Shown here in pieces: positions 1-9,555 of a DNA stretch of 64,000 nt; the stretch's first letter is position 1; the number at the start of each line of letters is the position of its first letter. The DNA is taken from the NCBI GenBank assembly GCA_009859145.1, contig VRVR01000032.1, forward strand, positions 28,854-92,853, given 5' to 3'. This DNA comes from Andalucia godoyi. Taxonomy: Eukaryota; Discoba; Jakobea; Jakobida; Andaluciidae. Under the pieces are notes generated by a model. The model was not told the DNA's origin and ran no database searches. It was given only the letters and a program-made list of their open reading frames with translations. The position numbers and the translations under genes were made by a program.

Positions 1-151
1 GCTTGTTTTTTACAGTGCACAGAAGAAAGAAAGGACTCGAACTCCAAGGAAAGGCCCATTCCGGATTTTTTCTTCTCGAAGAAATTCCTTTCATTCTCTC
101 TTCTTTGAATGAATGTTTTTTTCACGCTTGTTCAGCCGCGGTCGAATTCTC

Positions 152-724
152 ATGGCATCTGTTGAGCAGTTGAAATCCAGCGGGATTATTCCGCAGGTTA
201 TCCCGTCGTGTGGCGCTTCGTCGAATGTGAACTTTGAAGTTTCGTACGAATCGTCGTCGGGTGCAAAGGTCACGGGCGGCAATGTGCTGACTCCGACCCG
301 AGTGTCGCAGCCACCGAAAGTGTCGTGGACTGCGGAACCTGGTTCGTTCTACGCGCTTGTGCTGACGGATCCGGATGCTCCATCGCGTAAAGACCCGAAA
401 TGGGCAGAATGGCGTCATTGGACGGTCGTCAACGTCCCCGGATCGGATGTTGCCAAGGGAGAGCATGTTGTCCAGTATGTCGGCTCTGGTCCCCCACAAG
501 GCTCTGGACTTCATCGATACGTCTTCCTTCTGTTCAAGCAGTCCGGGAAGCTAGAAGACCTCGGCGAGAAGCACATCCACAATGACACCGCCACAGGCCG
601 AAGCAACTGGAGCGTCGCCAAGTGGGCCCAAGAGCGCAAGTTTGGCGAGCCCGTGGCTGTGACGTGGTACGAGGCAGAATGGGACGACTACGTCCCGAAG
701 CTGTATGCCCAACTGAAGCACTGA
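152..724 (+). CDS. Phosphatidylethanolamine-binding protein (PEBP) family
   Basis: A 190-residue protein that is PEBP-like over most of its length. The two family signatures are present: DPDAPSR at about residues 73-79 and GLHRYVFLLFK at about 118-128. Together they form the anion/phospholipid head-group pocket. PEBPs bind phospholipid head groups and modulate kinases and proteases; the exact role here is unknown. I chose the ATG at 152 because the family normally starts shortly before this point. An in-frame ATG at 113 would add 13 residues (MFFSRLFSRGRIL), Arg-rich and free of acids, which resembles a mitochondrial presequence, so a longer form is possible. The gene is convergent with SF3A3. 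Confidence 0.93.
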   Translation: MASVEQLKSSGIIPQVIPSCGASSNVNFEVSYESSSGAKVTGGNVLTPTRVSQPPKVSWTAEPGSFYALVLTDPDAPSRKDPKWAEWRHWTVVNVPGSDVAKGEHVVQYVGSGPPQGSGLHRYVFLLFKQSGKLEDLGEKHIHNDTATGRSNWSVAKWAQERKFGEPVAVTWYEAEWDDYVPKLYAQLKH

Positions 725-774
725 TCGGCGCTCTGTGCAGCGTTTGGAAGCCGAACGGGACGGCCGAACGAAAG

Positions 775-838
775 AATGACGAATGACGAATGAGACATGA
801 CGAATGACGAATGAGACATGACGAATGAGACATGACGA
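775..838. repeat. Short tandem repeat (ATGACGA / ATGAGAC units)
   Basis: Directly after the PEBP gene, about 64 bp consists of alternating 7-base units ATGACGA and ATGAGAC in several copies. It lies in the tail-to-tail gap between PEBP and SF3A3. No coding potential was recognised. Confidence 0.7.
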
Positions 839-989
839 AGCAGTTATAATAACTTCTTTTTTAGCTATAAGAATTGGTACTGCAGTTTGCCATGGCATGT
901 TTCCCGTGGGGGGAAAGAACTTTTTACATTAAAAAAGAAGAAGAAGAAGAAAAGAGCTTTAGATCTCGCTGAATGGTCAAGAGGCGGCG

Positions 990-2358
990 CTACTCAGTTT
1001 CGGGTTGCATTACGACATCATCACGGCTCTGTTCTCGAATTTTCTCGAACAGCGCTTGTGCGTCTGCAATCTTTGTAATATGATGGAATTGCCTGGTGTT
1101 TGGAATGCCCAGTGACTTCATCGCCCGAGCATGTCGCCACTCTGTAAAGTGCTTCTCAAAGGCTCGCGGGCCCCAGTAGGAGTAGCCTCCGCAGATCTGG
1201 CAGCGATACTCGATGTTGAGCCCGTGGAGTTTATACAACCAATACGGTATCGGCTTTCCGTCAGGGCCAAGAGGTACATTCTTTGGATTGTAAATCACAT
1301 CTTGGTCCCGGTCCTTGTCCCTGTCTGCGTCACCGTCCTCATCCTTATCCTCCTCATCTTCTTCGGCGGCCTCTCTCTCAAACTCTCCAGAGAGACGCAG
1401 CAGCTTTCTTTCAGTGTGTGCCCTGGTTGCATGCACTATGTCCGCAACTGTGCGTGAATATGCAAAAAGCAGTCGTTCTAAAATCAAGGCGTGAATACGC
1501 AAGTCCATATCATTGGACGTCGCACGCAGTTCGGCAGGAACAGCGGCGCCCGAGGGCAGCGCCACCACAGACCAGAGGCGCGATGCACGTTGTTCTGGAG
1601 TACCTCCCTGCTTGAGGCCATGGGCAGCAAGAATGGCTTTCAGTTGCTCGGCAGTCAAGCTCTGCAAGACTTGATCGGACGAGTGAATCTGATCTCGAAG
1701 ACCATCAAGCGTTGTTTCCTCTGGAAGTCCGGCCTCTCGCAACAGCTCGGCGATCACGCACTTCTTTCCTTCCTCGAGTGAAACCTCCGACACCGAAACT
1801 CGCTGAAGGGGCCTCGAACGAGCGAGGAAGTCCTTGACATAATCCACCAGAGCACGAAACAATGCGACCAATTTCGGAAGCTGTTTCGCAGCGGTGGTCT
1901 TCCAGCGAGTGCCCGCTTGCGGAAGCTCAAAGAACGCCTGAATAAACGAATAGTAGTCGCTCTCATACAAATCATCCTGGCGAGCTTGTGCATACAGACT
2001 GTGAAGGTCGAATACTCGGCCTAATCGCTCCTCTGAGGAAAATGGAGGAAGGGATACATAGCGTAAATCCGACTGGACATCAACCGGAATCAAGGATGGC
2101 GGTTTGCGATGGTCCTCCAGGAGTTCTTGAGGAAGCAAAGGCTCTTCAGGAACAGAATTTTGAATATCTGCGAGACTGACTGCGAGCCTCTGAGGCCATT
2201 CCGCATGTGGCATAGAGGACACGGATGAAATCTCCGTCGCCAATTGCGTCGCTTCTGGGGTTCCAGCATCGAAAAAAGCCTTGATGTGCAGCGTTTTCAT
2301 GGATATCCTGTCTAACAAAAACGCAACCTGATGGTCTCTTTTCAGCTTCCCTCGATAC

Positions 2359-2392
<34 letters not shown>

Positions 2393-2698
2393 TGAGAAAC
2401 CCGTCATTGGCAGAAATCATTGTGAAATAAAGCCGTAAGTTCCATTTCTTGTTTGATTTTCATTCCCTTCCCATCCTTTACGCTCTCATCATACAACAAG
2501 GTGCTGGGAGCCAATAAAAGAGGGGAGGATGGGAAAAAGAAGAGACTGACTGAGACAGTGAGAAGAAGAAACAACAAAAGAACGGGGGGTGGAACATACA
2601 GTTTGCAGTGGTTGAAGCAGCAACTCCACACAAGCATGCTGCAATCGCTCGACATCTTCTCTCAGTCCTCTAAGTTGTTCTAGTCGCGATAACGACAT
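990..2698 (-). CDS. SF3A3: Splicing factor 3A subunit 3 (SF3a60 / Prp9), one intron
   Basis: A U2 snRNP SF3a subunit needed for pre-spliceosome assembly. The C-terminal half is diagnostic: [21 protein letters not shown], then a matrin-type C2H2 zinc finger ([21 protein letters not shown]...H), then the [14 protein letters not shown] block. Exon 1 is 2698-2600 (33 codons, starting [19 protein letters not shown], matching the family's N-terminal helix). The intron is 2599-2328, with donor GTATGT and acceptor CAG, phase 0. Exon 2 is 2327-990. The joined product is about 478 aa; the human protein is 501 aa. An acidic Asp/Glu/Lys tract precedes the conserved tail. The large exon alone has no ATG at the expected N-terminus, which is why I joined the upstream exon. 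Acceptor choice is inferred from frame and homology. Confidence 0.92.
2328..2599 (-). other. Intron of SF3A3 (272 bp)
   Basis: The donor is GTATGT and the acceptor is CAG, phase 0, read on the minus strand. A (TTA)n tract of about 10 units lies near the 3' end. It is inferred from reading-frame continuity with the conserved N-terminus. Confidence 0.8.
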
Positions 2699-2974
2699 TT
2701 TACACCTTCCTCTTACAAAATTAATTTTTAATTAAAAAATAATAATAAAGAAAGAACGAAGTGTGCAGAGAGATTGAAATTTGAAAGCACAAACATCCAA
2801 AAGACATCGAGCATGTAAAAATGTCACGGACTCGTGTGAGGCGTCAAATGGAAGCTGGAGGACAAAGAAAAGGGGAAGTTGGAGGAAAACGCCCGTCAAA
2901 GGATTTTTTATTTTTTTTTGTCTTTCTCGTAAAAAGGAGAGAAGCGCGGGAAGGGTTGCTTGCTGAAGCTGACA

Positions 2975-3328
2975 ATGCCGATTGTCTCGATCACGACGAA
3001 CGTCTCTGAGCCACAGGACTGCGCTGACATCCTGGGAGAAGTGTCCCGTAGAGTGTCGGAAGCACTGCAGAAACCGGAAAAGTGGATGAGTGTGTCCGGC
3101 AAGTTTAATGCGCTGATGATGTTTGGAGGGACGACGGCCCCGTGTGCACAGGTAGCCGTTCGCTCGATTGGAGGAATATCAAAGGAGAACAATGTTGGAA
3201 CATGCAAAGCGATTATGGCCGTCCTGGAATCGCGTCTGGGAATCCTTCCGGAACGTGTGTACGTTGTGTTTGACGATCTTGCATCCGAGAATGTGGGATG
3301 GAGTAACAATACGTTTGCGTATCTATAA
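2975..3328 (+). CDS. MIF: Macrophage migration inhibitory factor-like tautomerase
   Basis: A 117-residue MIF/D-dopachrome tautomerase homologue. Met is followed by Pro2, the catalytic N-terminal proline of the superfamily, then V-S-I-T-T-N-V. Other conserved blocks are FGGTTAPCA, SIGGIS, RVYVVFDDL and NVGWSNNTFA. The family enzyme tautomerises phenylpyruvate/dopachrome-type substrates as a trimer. The oxidoreductase CxxC of animal MIF is reduced to a single Cys (CAQV), so only tautomerase chemistry is supported. The start is fixed by the need for Pro at position 2. Its stop is only 13 bp from the stop of the convergent gene on the other strand. Confidence 0.95.
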   Translation: MPIVSITTNVSEPQDCADILGEVSRRVSEALQKPEKWMSVSGKFNALMMFGGTTAPCAQVAVRSIGGISKENNVGTCKAIMAVLESRLGILPERVYVVFDDLASENVGWSNNTFAYL

Positions 3329-3341
3329 AATGAAAAAGAAG

Positions 3342-4739
3342 CTAGGCGCCAGAGGGAATAATGCTGACAAATTGTGACACGCCTTCTCGTATTCTGCTCA
3401 GCAGCGCACGGACCCACTCTTCTTGGGTAGACGACGAGTTCGTTGCAAAGTTCGCTACTGCATCCTTTGTAACGGTGAACTTGCCACACAGCGGTTTCGA
3501 GCCAGACGGATCCAGAACGCCTACACACGAAACCAAAACGGCGACGGATTTTAACAGTCCCGCGTCGGCTCCACGTGGGTCCATGGAAACTGCAGCTCCT
3601 GGAGAAGCCGCAGACTCGCAGTCAAAAAACATATGCAACAGAACAGTTCGCGAAAGCGGAGCAGACGACGAGGATCCCGTATTGCCAATGGTCGAGCTCG
3701 AGGATGTCGCCGTGGTCGATGCCGTGGTCGATGCCGTGGTCGACGTTGCAATCAGCAAGAGTCGGATAGAATCGACCGGTGAGGCGTCGGAATCGGCAAT
3801 TGCAAATTGACCGCTCGGAAGGGGCGACAGGAACATTTGCTCAAGAGGCGCGGATCCCCACTTCTTTACCAACAGCGCCACAACTGATCTTGCATCGACC
3901 GGCTTGAGCGACCGTGCGGATGCCGCTGCACTGCTCACCCAATCATCCAACAGAGACAAGTCGGTCGGGAAAAGGGGTAGCAGAGACACGGAAGACGGTG
4001 GAAGCATCCTGAAAACGGAAGGATGTGGAATCGAGGCTGCAGACAGCGGATGCTCGAGAGTCTCTGACGGCGGAAAAGGAAGAACGGGAAGCGATGACAG
4101 CAACTGCGCAAATGCAAACGAAGACGATGCGGATACGCCATGGGAAGCCTTTTCTCGCTCCTCGACATAGAACGACGCAATGGACAATTTCTTACTGGAG
4201 ACGTCATTTCCAGTGTCCGAGCGATCCGACAGATCCAACACAAGGACTGCGTTTGCGTGGACCAGCACGACTCGGGAAGCACTCGCGTTTGCAGTGCTCG
4301 CGGTCTGTGACGGGTCACCACTGTATGCGAGCGAAAGGCATGACCAGTTTGCGGAGAGCGGGATTCCCGCGTCTGTTCGTAACATGAGCAGCAGTGCGCG
4401 AACAACCATGCTTGTGTTTTGCGTCAAGTCATCGGGGTATGCAGACGACCCAGCAGCAGCGAGGACCTCTTTGCGCGCTGCTTGAAAATACGCTGCGAAC
4501 GCACGCATGAACTCTGAGTTGCGCTGGCTGTATGTGACATCGGGTGCCGCGCATCGTGGATTGACAGTAAGCGAGAGTGACAGCGTGATGGTGCACAGAG
4601 GAACGGCCGCAGCAAACAGCGTCATTTCCGTTCGAATCGGTTCTCCCGGCTTCGCTTGGCGCAAAGAACTATGCGACATCCGCAGCGGATGAGGAAGCGC
4701 ATCCGATATCCATCTCAAGGCATTTCCAAGTGCATACAT
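3342..4739 (-). CDS. Hypothetical Ser/Ala-rich protein
   Basis: A 465-residue reading frame that I do not recognise. It is rich in Ser, Ala, Leu and Val. Residues roughly 330-370 carry a low-complexity stretch of repeated STTA units encoded by tandem GTCGATGCCGTG-type repeats on the plus strand. A short hydrophobic segment (FAAAVPLCTITLSLSLTV) near residue 45 could be a membrane helix. The frame is open for another 29 codons upstream, but the first ATG is at 4739. A second ATG 19 codons later (MSHSSLRQ) is also plausible. The length, uninterrupted frame and codon use like its neighbours make it a likely real gene. Confidence 0.7.
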   Translation of the reverse strand: MYALGNALRWISDALPHPLRMSHSSLRQAKPGEPIRTEMTLFAAAVPLCTITLSLSLTVNPRCAAPDVTYSQRNSEFMRAFAAYFQAARKEVLAAAGSSAYPDDLTQNTSMVVRALLLMLRTDAGIPLSANWSCLSLAYSGDPSQTASTANASASRVVLVHANAVLVLDLSDRSDTGNDVSSKKLSIASFYVEEREKASHGVSASSSFAFAQLLSSLPVLPFPPSETLEHPLSAASIPHPSVFRMLPPSSVSLLPLFPTDLSLLDDWVSSAAASARSLKPVDARSVVALLVKKWGSAPLEQMFLSPLPSGQFAIADSDASPVDSIRLLLIATSTTASTTASTTATSSSSTIGNTGSSSSAPLSRTVLLHMFFDCESAASPGAAVSMDPRGADAGLLKSVAVLVSCVGVLDPSGSKPLCGKFTVTKDAVANFATNSSSTQEEWVRALLSRIREGVSQFVSIIPSGA

Positions 4740-5110
4740 CGCCCTTACGAATATTTGAAATGATCTCGCGACGACGAACCTACTTCTGCATATCGTGCAC
4801 CATTCGGGACACACACGCACACGCACGGTATATCGCCGCAGCCCTTTTCTTCGGCATCATTTCTTTGCTCTTTCTTCATGCTCCATCGAGTGCCGGACCT
4901 TCGAGTAGCTCCTGTAGTCCGGCTTTCACAGAACAAGGCTGACTTCCCGCCAGTTTTTCTGCGGAAAGAAAAAGTCTTGCAAATCCTTGGTGATTCTTTG
5001 CTTTGTTTTGGTTTTCGTTTTTTTATAATTTTTTACAATGCATTTCTCATTGCTAGTCTGTGAAACTTTCGAATAATTTTTCTGAAGAATTCGTGGGGGA
5101 GGAAATAAGA
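4740..5110. promoter_or_regulatory. Divergent intergenic region
   Basis: A 371-bp gap between two divergently transcribed hypothetical genes, presumably holding both promoters. The right half is T-rich. No specific motif was identified. Confidence 0.4.
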
Positions 5111-5677
5111 ATGACTGAGCAGCTTTTGGTTTCCTCTATTCTTGACAATGCTCCCCGATACACGTTTCCGACCAATCTTCCAAGTGACCTCCTTGGTGCG
5201 TTTGAAAGAGACAAGGCGGCTCGTGTGTCCGAAGTTCGGCGACTTGTTTCGGAAGGCATGAAGCAGATTTATGCCCGAAAAGCTGCCTTTGACCAATCCA
5301 GGAGGCAAACCGCCGCATCGGTCGCCGAGGAGTTTCATCCGCCACGCATCGATGCGACGACATCGGAAACAACCCCAGATATGCCGCACCAGGCGGCACA
5401 GAACTCACAGCTCAAGCTTGCACTGGAACAAGTGCAGGCGAAGCTGCTTCGTCAAATTCATGAGTTGGAAAAGGAGAGAAAAACGATCTTGCACAAGATT
5501 ACACTCGTTTCCAAAGATCTTGATACGCTCTCGGTGAACCCATCGGCCTCCGCAGTCTTGGTTTCTTCTACGAACGGACCGGACGAGTCGATCGATGTCG
5601 TTCTGGGAAGGATTCGAAAGGCTGTCGCGGACTTGAAGAAATCAATCGGGCGCATCGAACAGGAGAGTCAGCTGTGA
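5111..5677 (+). CDS. Hypothetical coiled-coil protein
   Basis: A 188-residue protein starting MTEQLLVSSILDNAPRYTFP. It is highly charged and predicted helical: residues about 55-75 and 105-145 (LALEQVQAKLLRQIHELEKE) look like coiled coil, and a final helix (VLGRIRKAVADLKKSIGRIE) ends the protein. I recognise no family; it could be a small cytoskeletal or complex subunit. The C-terminal tripeptide is SQL, a weak PTS1-like ending that I would not over-interpret. The frame is open 17 codons upstream but without an ATG. Confidence 0.7.
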   Translation: MTEQLLVSSILDNAPRYTFPTNLPSDLLGAFERDKAARVSEVRRLVSEGMKQIYARKAAFDQSRRQTAASVAEEFHPPRIDATTSETTPDMPHQAAQNSQLKLALEQVQAKLLRQIHELEKERKTILHKITLVSKDLDTLSVNPSASAVLVSSTNGPDESIDVVLGRIRKAVADLKKSIGRIEQESQL

Positions 5678-6309
5678 GAATACTGGTCCTTTTTGGTTCA
5701 TTTCGTGCATTCTTGTTTGAGAGAACGAGCCAATGACATCTTGATGCAGACTTAGTATGCTGGTAGCTGAAAGCAACGCAACCATTTCGCCTCCTCTTTT
5801 GTATTATGCACGTATCTGCCGTTTGTTTTTTTTTTTGTCTTGTCTGGTCCTGCAGACGCATGAAAACGAGGCCCGAGCGGTGCTTTCAGCGAGATGCTTT
5901 TCACTTCTCAACGGTATGGCGGCACGTCCGTATTCGTCACCTTGTTTACGAAACTTGGGCGCAGCACTGGACACGGTACACGCGTAACGATTATTATCGC
6001 ATTCTGAAGTCTATGATAGGGACAGTTGCCAGACCCCGCCAGCGAGCAGCGGTCGACTCACAAACCTCACGGCATCCCGCTTTCCTCCACCAATCTGTCG
6101 TACGCGCCAGCTCCAGGCGCCTCGCAGAGTCGCGTTTTTCCTTTGACCGCTGTGGCCCACTGACTTTCCTGTTTGTCACTTCATTTATTTCTCAATTAAA
6201 ATTTCATTCAACTCTTTTCTCTTTCTATCACCCTGCAACTTCTTTTTTTGGTGCATTTTGTCTGTTGAACAGAGGAGGCGGAGGAGGAGGCGGTGATAGC
6301 AGTGGTGGT
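5678..6309. other. Intergenic region, 632 bp
   Basis: No independent gene was recognised. The reading frame of the downstream gene stays open through most of it from an ATG at 5806 (an extra 168 codons). That stretch is low in conserved-looking sequence and ends in a GGA-rich run encoding poly-Gly, so I treat it as 5' flank. Confidence 0.4.
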
Positions 6310-6786
6310 ATGGACAAATCATGGTTGTTTCGTAACGATGATATCCCGTCCTTTTCCCCGTCCAGGCTCCGCGACTGTATCAAGCAGGGCGATGTGTGCA
6401 TTGTAGGAATGTGCACTCCTGAGCTGTCGATGTGCAAAATGCTAAAGTATGCGCTTGGTGATTTGCAAAGAATCGCCCGTTCGTCGGCGGCGAAACCCAG
6501 TTTCGTGATGGATTCGCAGCCTGACGAAAGGAAGACGCTGGCAATTTCCGTATTGTACTGTGATTGCACAGAACACAAGGAGTTTTGCAGATCGCGGACC
6601 GAGCGGGTTCCTTGGATCGAGGCGTTCCAGGCACTCGACGACCAACCGTCCAAACGAGTCATTACTGCTCCGCTTGTTGGCACGTCGTGGCACTTTTGGG
6701 GGTTCGTAACTGCCCTCGAAAAACATGGGTTTGTCCTTGGTCGTCCACCCGCACCAGCACCTGTACCAGTTTCCGGGAATGTATGA
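6310..6786 (+). CDS. Thioredoxin-fold protein, divergent PDI-like (tentative)
   Basis: A 158-residue protein starting MDKSWLFRNDDIPSF. Two segments suggest a thioredoxin fold: a beta strand with two cysteines (VCIVGMCTPELSMCK) where the active site would be, and CDCTEHKEFC followed by VPWIEAF. The latter resembles the DCT...C...P-T region of protein disulfide isomerases that leads to the cis-proline. The normal CxxC is absent (the cysteines are spaced CTPELSMC), so redox activity is uncertain. A Pro/Ala-rich tail (RPPAPAPVPV) ends the protein. Starting at the in-frame ATG at 5806 would give 326 aa. Function is inferred from fold features only. Confidence 0.55.
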   Translation: MDKSWLFRNDDIPSFSPSRLRDCIKQGDVCIVGMCTPELSMCKMLKYALGDLQRIARSSAAKPSFVMDSQPDERKTLAISVLYCDCTEHKEFCRSRTERVPWIEAFQALDDQPSKRVITAPLVGTSWHFWGFVTALEKHGFVLGRPPAPAPVPVSGNV

Positions 6787-7235
6787 ATACCGAGTGTGCC
6801 TGTATCACGTTTTTTTTAATTTTTTTTTCTTTTTGCGGCTTTTCGTATGGTATGTCGTTTGCTGGTCGTTTCTCTTTCTCGTTTTCTCCCTCTTCGTTTC
6901 CCTACAGGGATACAGGGCTGGGCTGGAGTGAGACGGCATCGCGGGCTCTTCGATGTGGTTCCTAATGATTCCTAATGCTTTGTCTCGATTGCTCATACAA
7001 CCTACTTGAGTGAAAATGAGAAGAAGAAAAATTCTGAAGGAACAAGCGTCAGCCCTCGATCCAACCTCCTCCTTCCCGCTCCACAATGTGTGCTCTTGAT
7101 TTTTCTCGTCCAATCAGTCTAATCTAACGTTTATTGGCGTTCTTGTCGTTGTTGAGATTCTCTGCTTTCTTAGCTGTTATTACGACGTGCGACGGACTAT
7201 TTATTAAAATATAACATATCCACACAAGATTGATT

Positions 7236-7484
7236 CATTTATGCATTCGAATCCGCCGCCTACATTCTACACTGAACATGCATATCTACGAATGGACATG
7301 CATACTCAGTCTTGCATCCCGTTGTCGGGAAGGGGATAGGCCCCAACACGCATCACGGCGCTCTTCAGATAGATGTTCCGCGCTCCGTTCCCAATCTCGA
7401 TCAATCGATGAGCCACTTTCTCAGCGTGGCACGTTGTTCCTGAGAAGAGTGCATTTTGATTCTGACGGCCCTAGCAGTAGGCGC
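7236..7484 (+). repeat. Dispersed repeat family R2, copy A
   Basis: About 250 bp shared with 38269-38431 (inverted) and, in part, with 33672-33743. Shared blocks include ACTGAACATGCATATCTACG, GGGATAGGCCCCAACACGC and TGACGGCCCTAGCAG. Relative to the 38-kb copy it carries about 75 extra bases (about 7358-7432) that partly match the 33.7-kb copy. It is non-coding and looks like a degraded mobile element. Confidence 0.7.
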
Positions 7485-7596
7485 AGTGACACGTGGTCTC
7501 TTAGGAGGTCTGCGGGACCTAGGAGGCCCTGTATCACGAGTTCCTGTGGAAAAAAAAAAAACGTGCTGTGTCGGCCAGTATTGACCGTGTCTGTTT

Positions 7597-7616
7597 ATGC
7601 ATACTTCCGTATGCAT
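7597..7616. other. Perfect 8-bp inverted repeat (hairpin)
   Basis: ATGCATAC and GTATGCAT are separated by TTCC. The hairpin lies about 110 bp beyond repeat R2 copy A and contains the ATGCAT words also found inside R2. Confidence 0.6.
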
Positions 7617-7799
7617 GACAATGAGGTGTTATTATTCAGTGGCCGACTCGAGTGACCACCATTCGGAAATGTACATGTATATGTGATTATTTTTTTCCGC
7701 GATCTCACGTTGCGACAACTTTTTTCTCTTGCTCTTTGCACATTAATTGTTTAAATCTTTTTTTAATTATTGTTATCTGAATTCGATTGGCTCGAGCAA

Positions 7800-8909
7800 A
7801 TGGAGGACTATCTAGCGTTTGATTTCAATTCGAATCCGCAGTGGATCGAATACAAGGCGCGTATTGAGCTTCCGCCAGGCCAAGAATGGCGCATTCAGCG
7901 GTACATGCAGCGCTGGTACGTATCCAATGTTGAGCCTAATGTGCAGTTTGACGAGCGATCCCACCCTCAAGCATTCCCAGCTCCGAAAATGTCTTCCTCT
8001 TCAACCTCTCCACCAGCCTCTGACGCATCCGCATCGTCGTCGTCGGCATCGTCAAGTTCCGGGGCATCATCATCATCTCCTCCTCCTCCAAGGAGATCGG
8101 CCGAGCCGACATCGAGATCCACGAGTGCATCGAGCGCAGGCAGCACGTCCAGTGGTGGACAGCAGCCCGTGTCAATTGTTGCACTGTTTTGCTTGCTTCA
8201 TCTATGCGTTCTTGTGTGCACTCCGCTCTCGCTGCTGACACACGTCGGATATGAAACCGTCCAGGGCGCTGCACTGCTGACGTATGCTGCTTCTGTCTTT
8301 TTGCAGACTCGCCATTTGTTTTCTTCAACGGCTTCCGCGCGCTCTCTTGTGGAAAAGCTTAAGACTGCAGTCCCCGTGCTGCAGGCTGCAATGATGAAGG
8401 ACGATGGTCAATACATCGTATTCGCATTCCTGTTTTACTGGGTCGGAAGCACATACTTGTCGTTTGCTGCGCTGCTGTGCTCCGTCGTCATGCATGTCAT
8501 TTTCGCATTGTATGGAATGAGCGTCCGGTTCCAGGCGCTTGTGCAGCAGCTTCGTGGGCGATTGGGCGAGTCTGGTGTTGTGGGCAAGGCTGCATCCTTT
8601 GCTTCGAAGCCTCTGGCAACCCGACTGGTGCAGCTCGCAGCTCGAACCCAGCGCATGTTGGATGCAAAGCCGCTGATGCAGTATGTGCACACATCGTGGA
8701 TTGTGCTTTTTGCAGTGCTCGTCAAGGATGTCGTCTTTGGACTGCTGCTGGGCGGTGGCATCCGAGGTGGGCTGACCCCACTTGTCGGAGTCGTGCTGCT
8801 GATTCGATGGAGAGCTCACACGGTCCCGGCATTTGCGGGGGTCGCCAACCAATTGCTCGGGCGCATTCCAGTGCTTGGCCCGGTTCTTGTGTCGCACTTA
8901 TTGCGCTGA
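7800..8909 (+). CDS. TMEM33/Pom33-like multi-pass membrane protein
   Basis: A 369-residue protein. Residues 1-60 form a soluble domain (EYKARIELPPGQEWRIQRY). A Ser/Pro-rich linker of about 55 residues follows, then a C-terminal membrane domain from about residue 122 with at least four hydrophobic segments. The stretch MMKDDGQYIVFAFLFYW and the end LTPLVGVVLLIRWRAHTVPA resemble TMEM33/Pom33 family blocks. Those proteins sit in ER tubules and the nuclear envelope, help shape the ER and bind nuclear pores. The N-terminal domain is not part of that family and I do not recognise it. It is convergent with RPL35. The family call is by pattern, not by search. Confidence 0.55.
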   Translation: MEDYLAFDFNSNPQWIEYKARIELPPGQEWRIQRYMQRWYVSNVEPNVQFDERSHPQAFPAPKMSSSSTSPPASDASASSSSASSSSGASSSSPPPPRRSAEPTSRSTSASSAGSTSSGGQQPVSIVALFCLLHLCVLVCTPLSLLTHVGYETVQGAALLTYAASVFLQTRHLFSSTASARSLVEKLKTAVPVLQAAMMKDDGQYIVFAFLFYWVGSTYLSFAALLCSVVMHVIFALYGMSVRFQALVQQLRGRLGESGVVGKAASFASKPLATRLVQLAARTQRMLDAKPLMQYVHTSWIVLFAVLVKDVVFGLLLGGGIRGGLTPLVGVVLLIRWRAHTVPAFAGVANQLLGRIPVLGPVLVSHLLR

Positions 8910-9186
8910 GCCCAGCACCACCACCGCCCAACGACTAGGCGCTTCTCCGGCAAGCGTCTACTGGTTGCTGTTGTTGTTGCTGTTGTTTTTTTGTTTTGTT
9001 TTTTTTCGTTGTCTTCATCGTTCGCGTCTTTCTGCAGGATTCCTCGCAGCAACAACAAGCAGGGGGACTGACTTTTTTTTTCGGACCAGTAAAGAAAACA
9101 AGGAGAAAATAAAGAATGGAAAGAAGGAGAAAATTGCAATGCAGCAACGATTGCCGCGAAAGAGGGTTGACTGTGCTGTTTCATTT

Positions 9187-9555
9187 TTATGCCTTGAGGG
9201 CGTAGACACGGGTTGGGAAGTTGAGCTCCTGCTTGATCTGCTTTTCAGACTTGCGAGAAGCTTCGAACTTGGTCAACTGGCGACGGATGGCGCGGGTCTT
9301 CTTTGCACGGAGATCAAGGGGCAAGCGCTTTCCGGCGTATGCCTTCTTGAGTTCGCCACGCTGAGTCTGGTTAAGAACAGTGAGGACACGGGCAACTCCC
9401 TTGCGAACCTGCTTGATCTTGGCAAGCTTGGCAGGGGCTCCAGCAGAAACCTTGGCTACACGGAGCTGGAAGAGTTCCGACTTGAGTTCTTCAAGCTGCT
9501 TGGAAAGCTCCTCCTTGGACTTGGTGCGAAGCTCGTATGCCTTAACCTTAACCAT
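9187..9555 (-). CDS. RPL35: 60S ribosomal protein L35 (uL29)
   Basis: A 122-residue protein, full length for the family (123 in mammals). It starts [20 protein letters not shown] and contains [55 protein letters not shown] and a basic tail. uL29 binds 25/28S rRNA near the polypeptide exit tunnel. No intron lies within the coding region. Pyrimidine-rich DNA lies upstream on the coding strand, as is common for ribosomal protein genes. Confidence 0.98.
   Translation of the reverse strand: MVKVKAYELRTKSKEELSKQLEELKSELFQLRVAKVSAGAPAKLAKIKQVRKGVARVLTVLNQTQRGELKKAYAGKRLPLDLRAKKTRAIRRQLTKFEASRKSEKQIKQELNFPTRVYALKA

Larger units (their letters stand above)
6787..7799. other. Intergenic region, 1.0 kb
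   Basis: No gene was recognised. It contains a copy of a dispersed repeat (7236-7484) and a perfect hairpin (7597-7616). The last 120 bp before the next start is AT-rich. Confidence 0.5.

Noticed and set aside
2908-3528. 206-codon ORF antisense to MIF
   Set aside because: Overlaps a clearly conserved MIF gene on the other strand and has no recognisable features.
5806-6309. N-terminal extension of the thioredoxin-fold protein
   Set aside because: Open but unlike a folded domain, ends in poly-Gly from GGA repeats; kept only as an alternative start.
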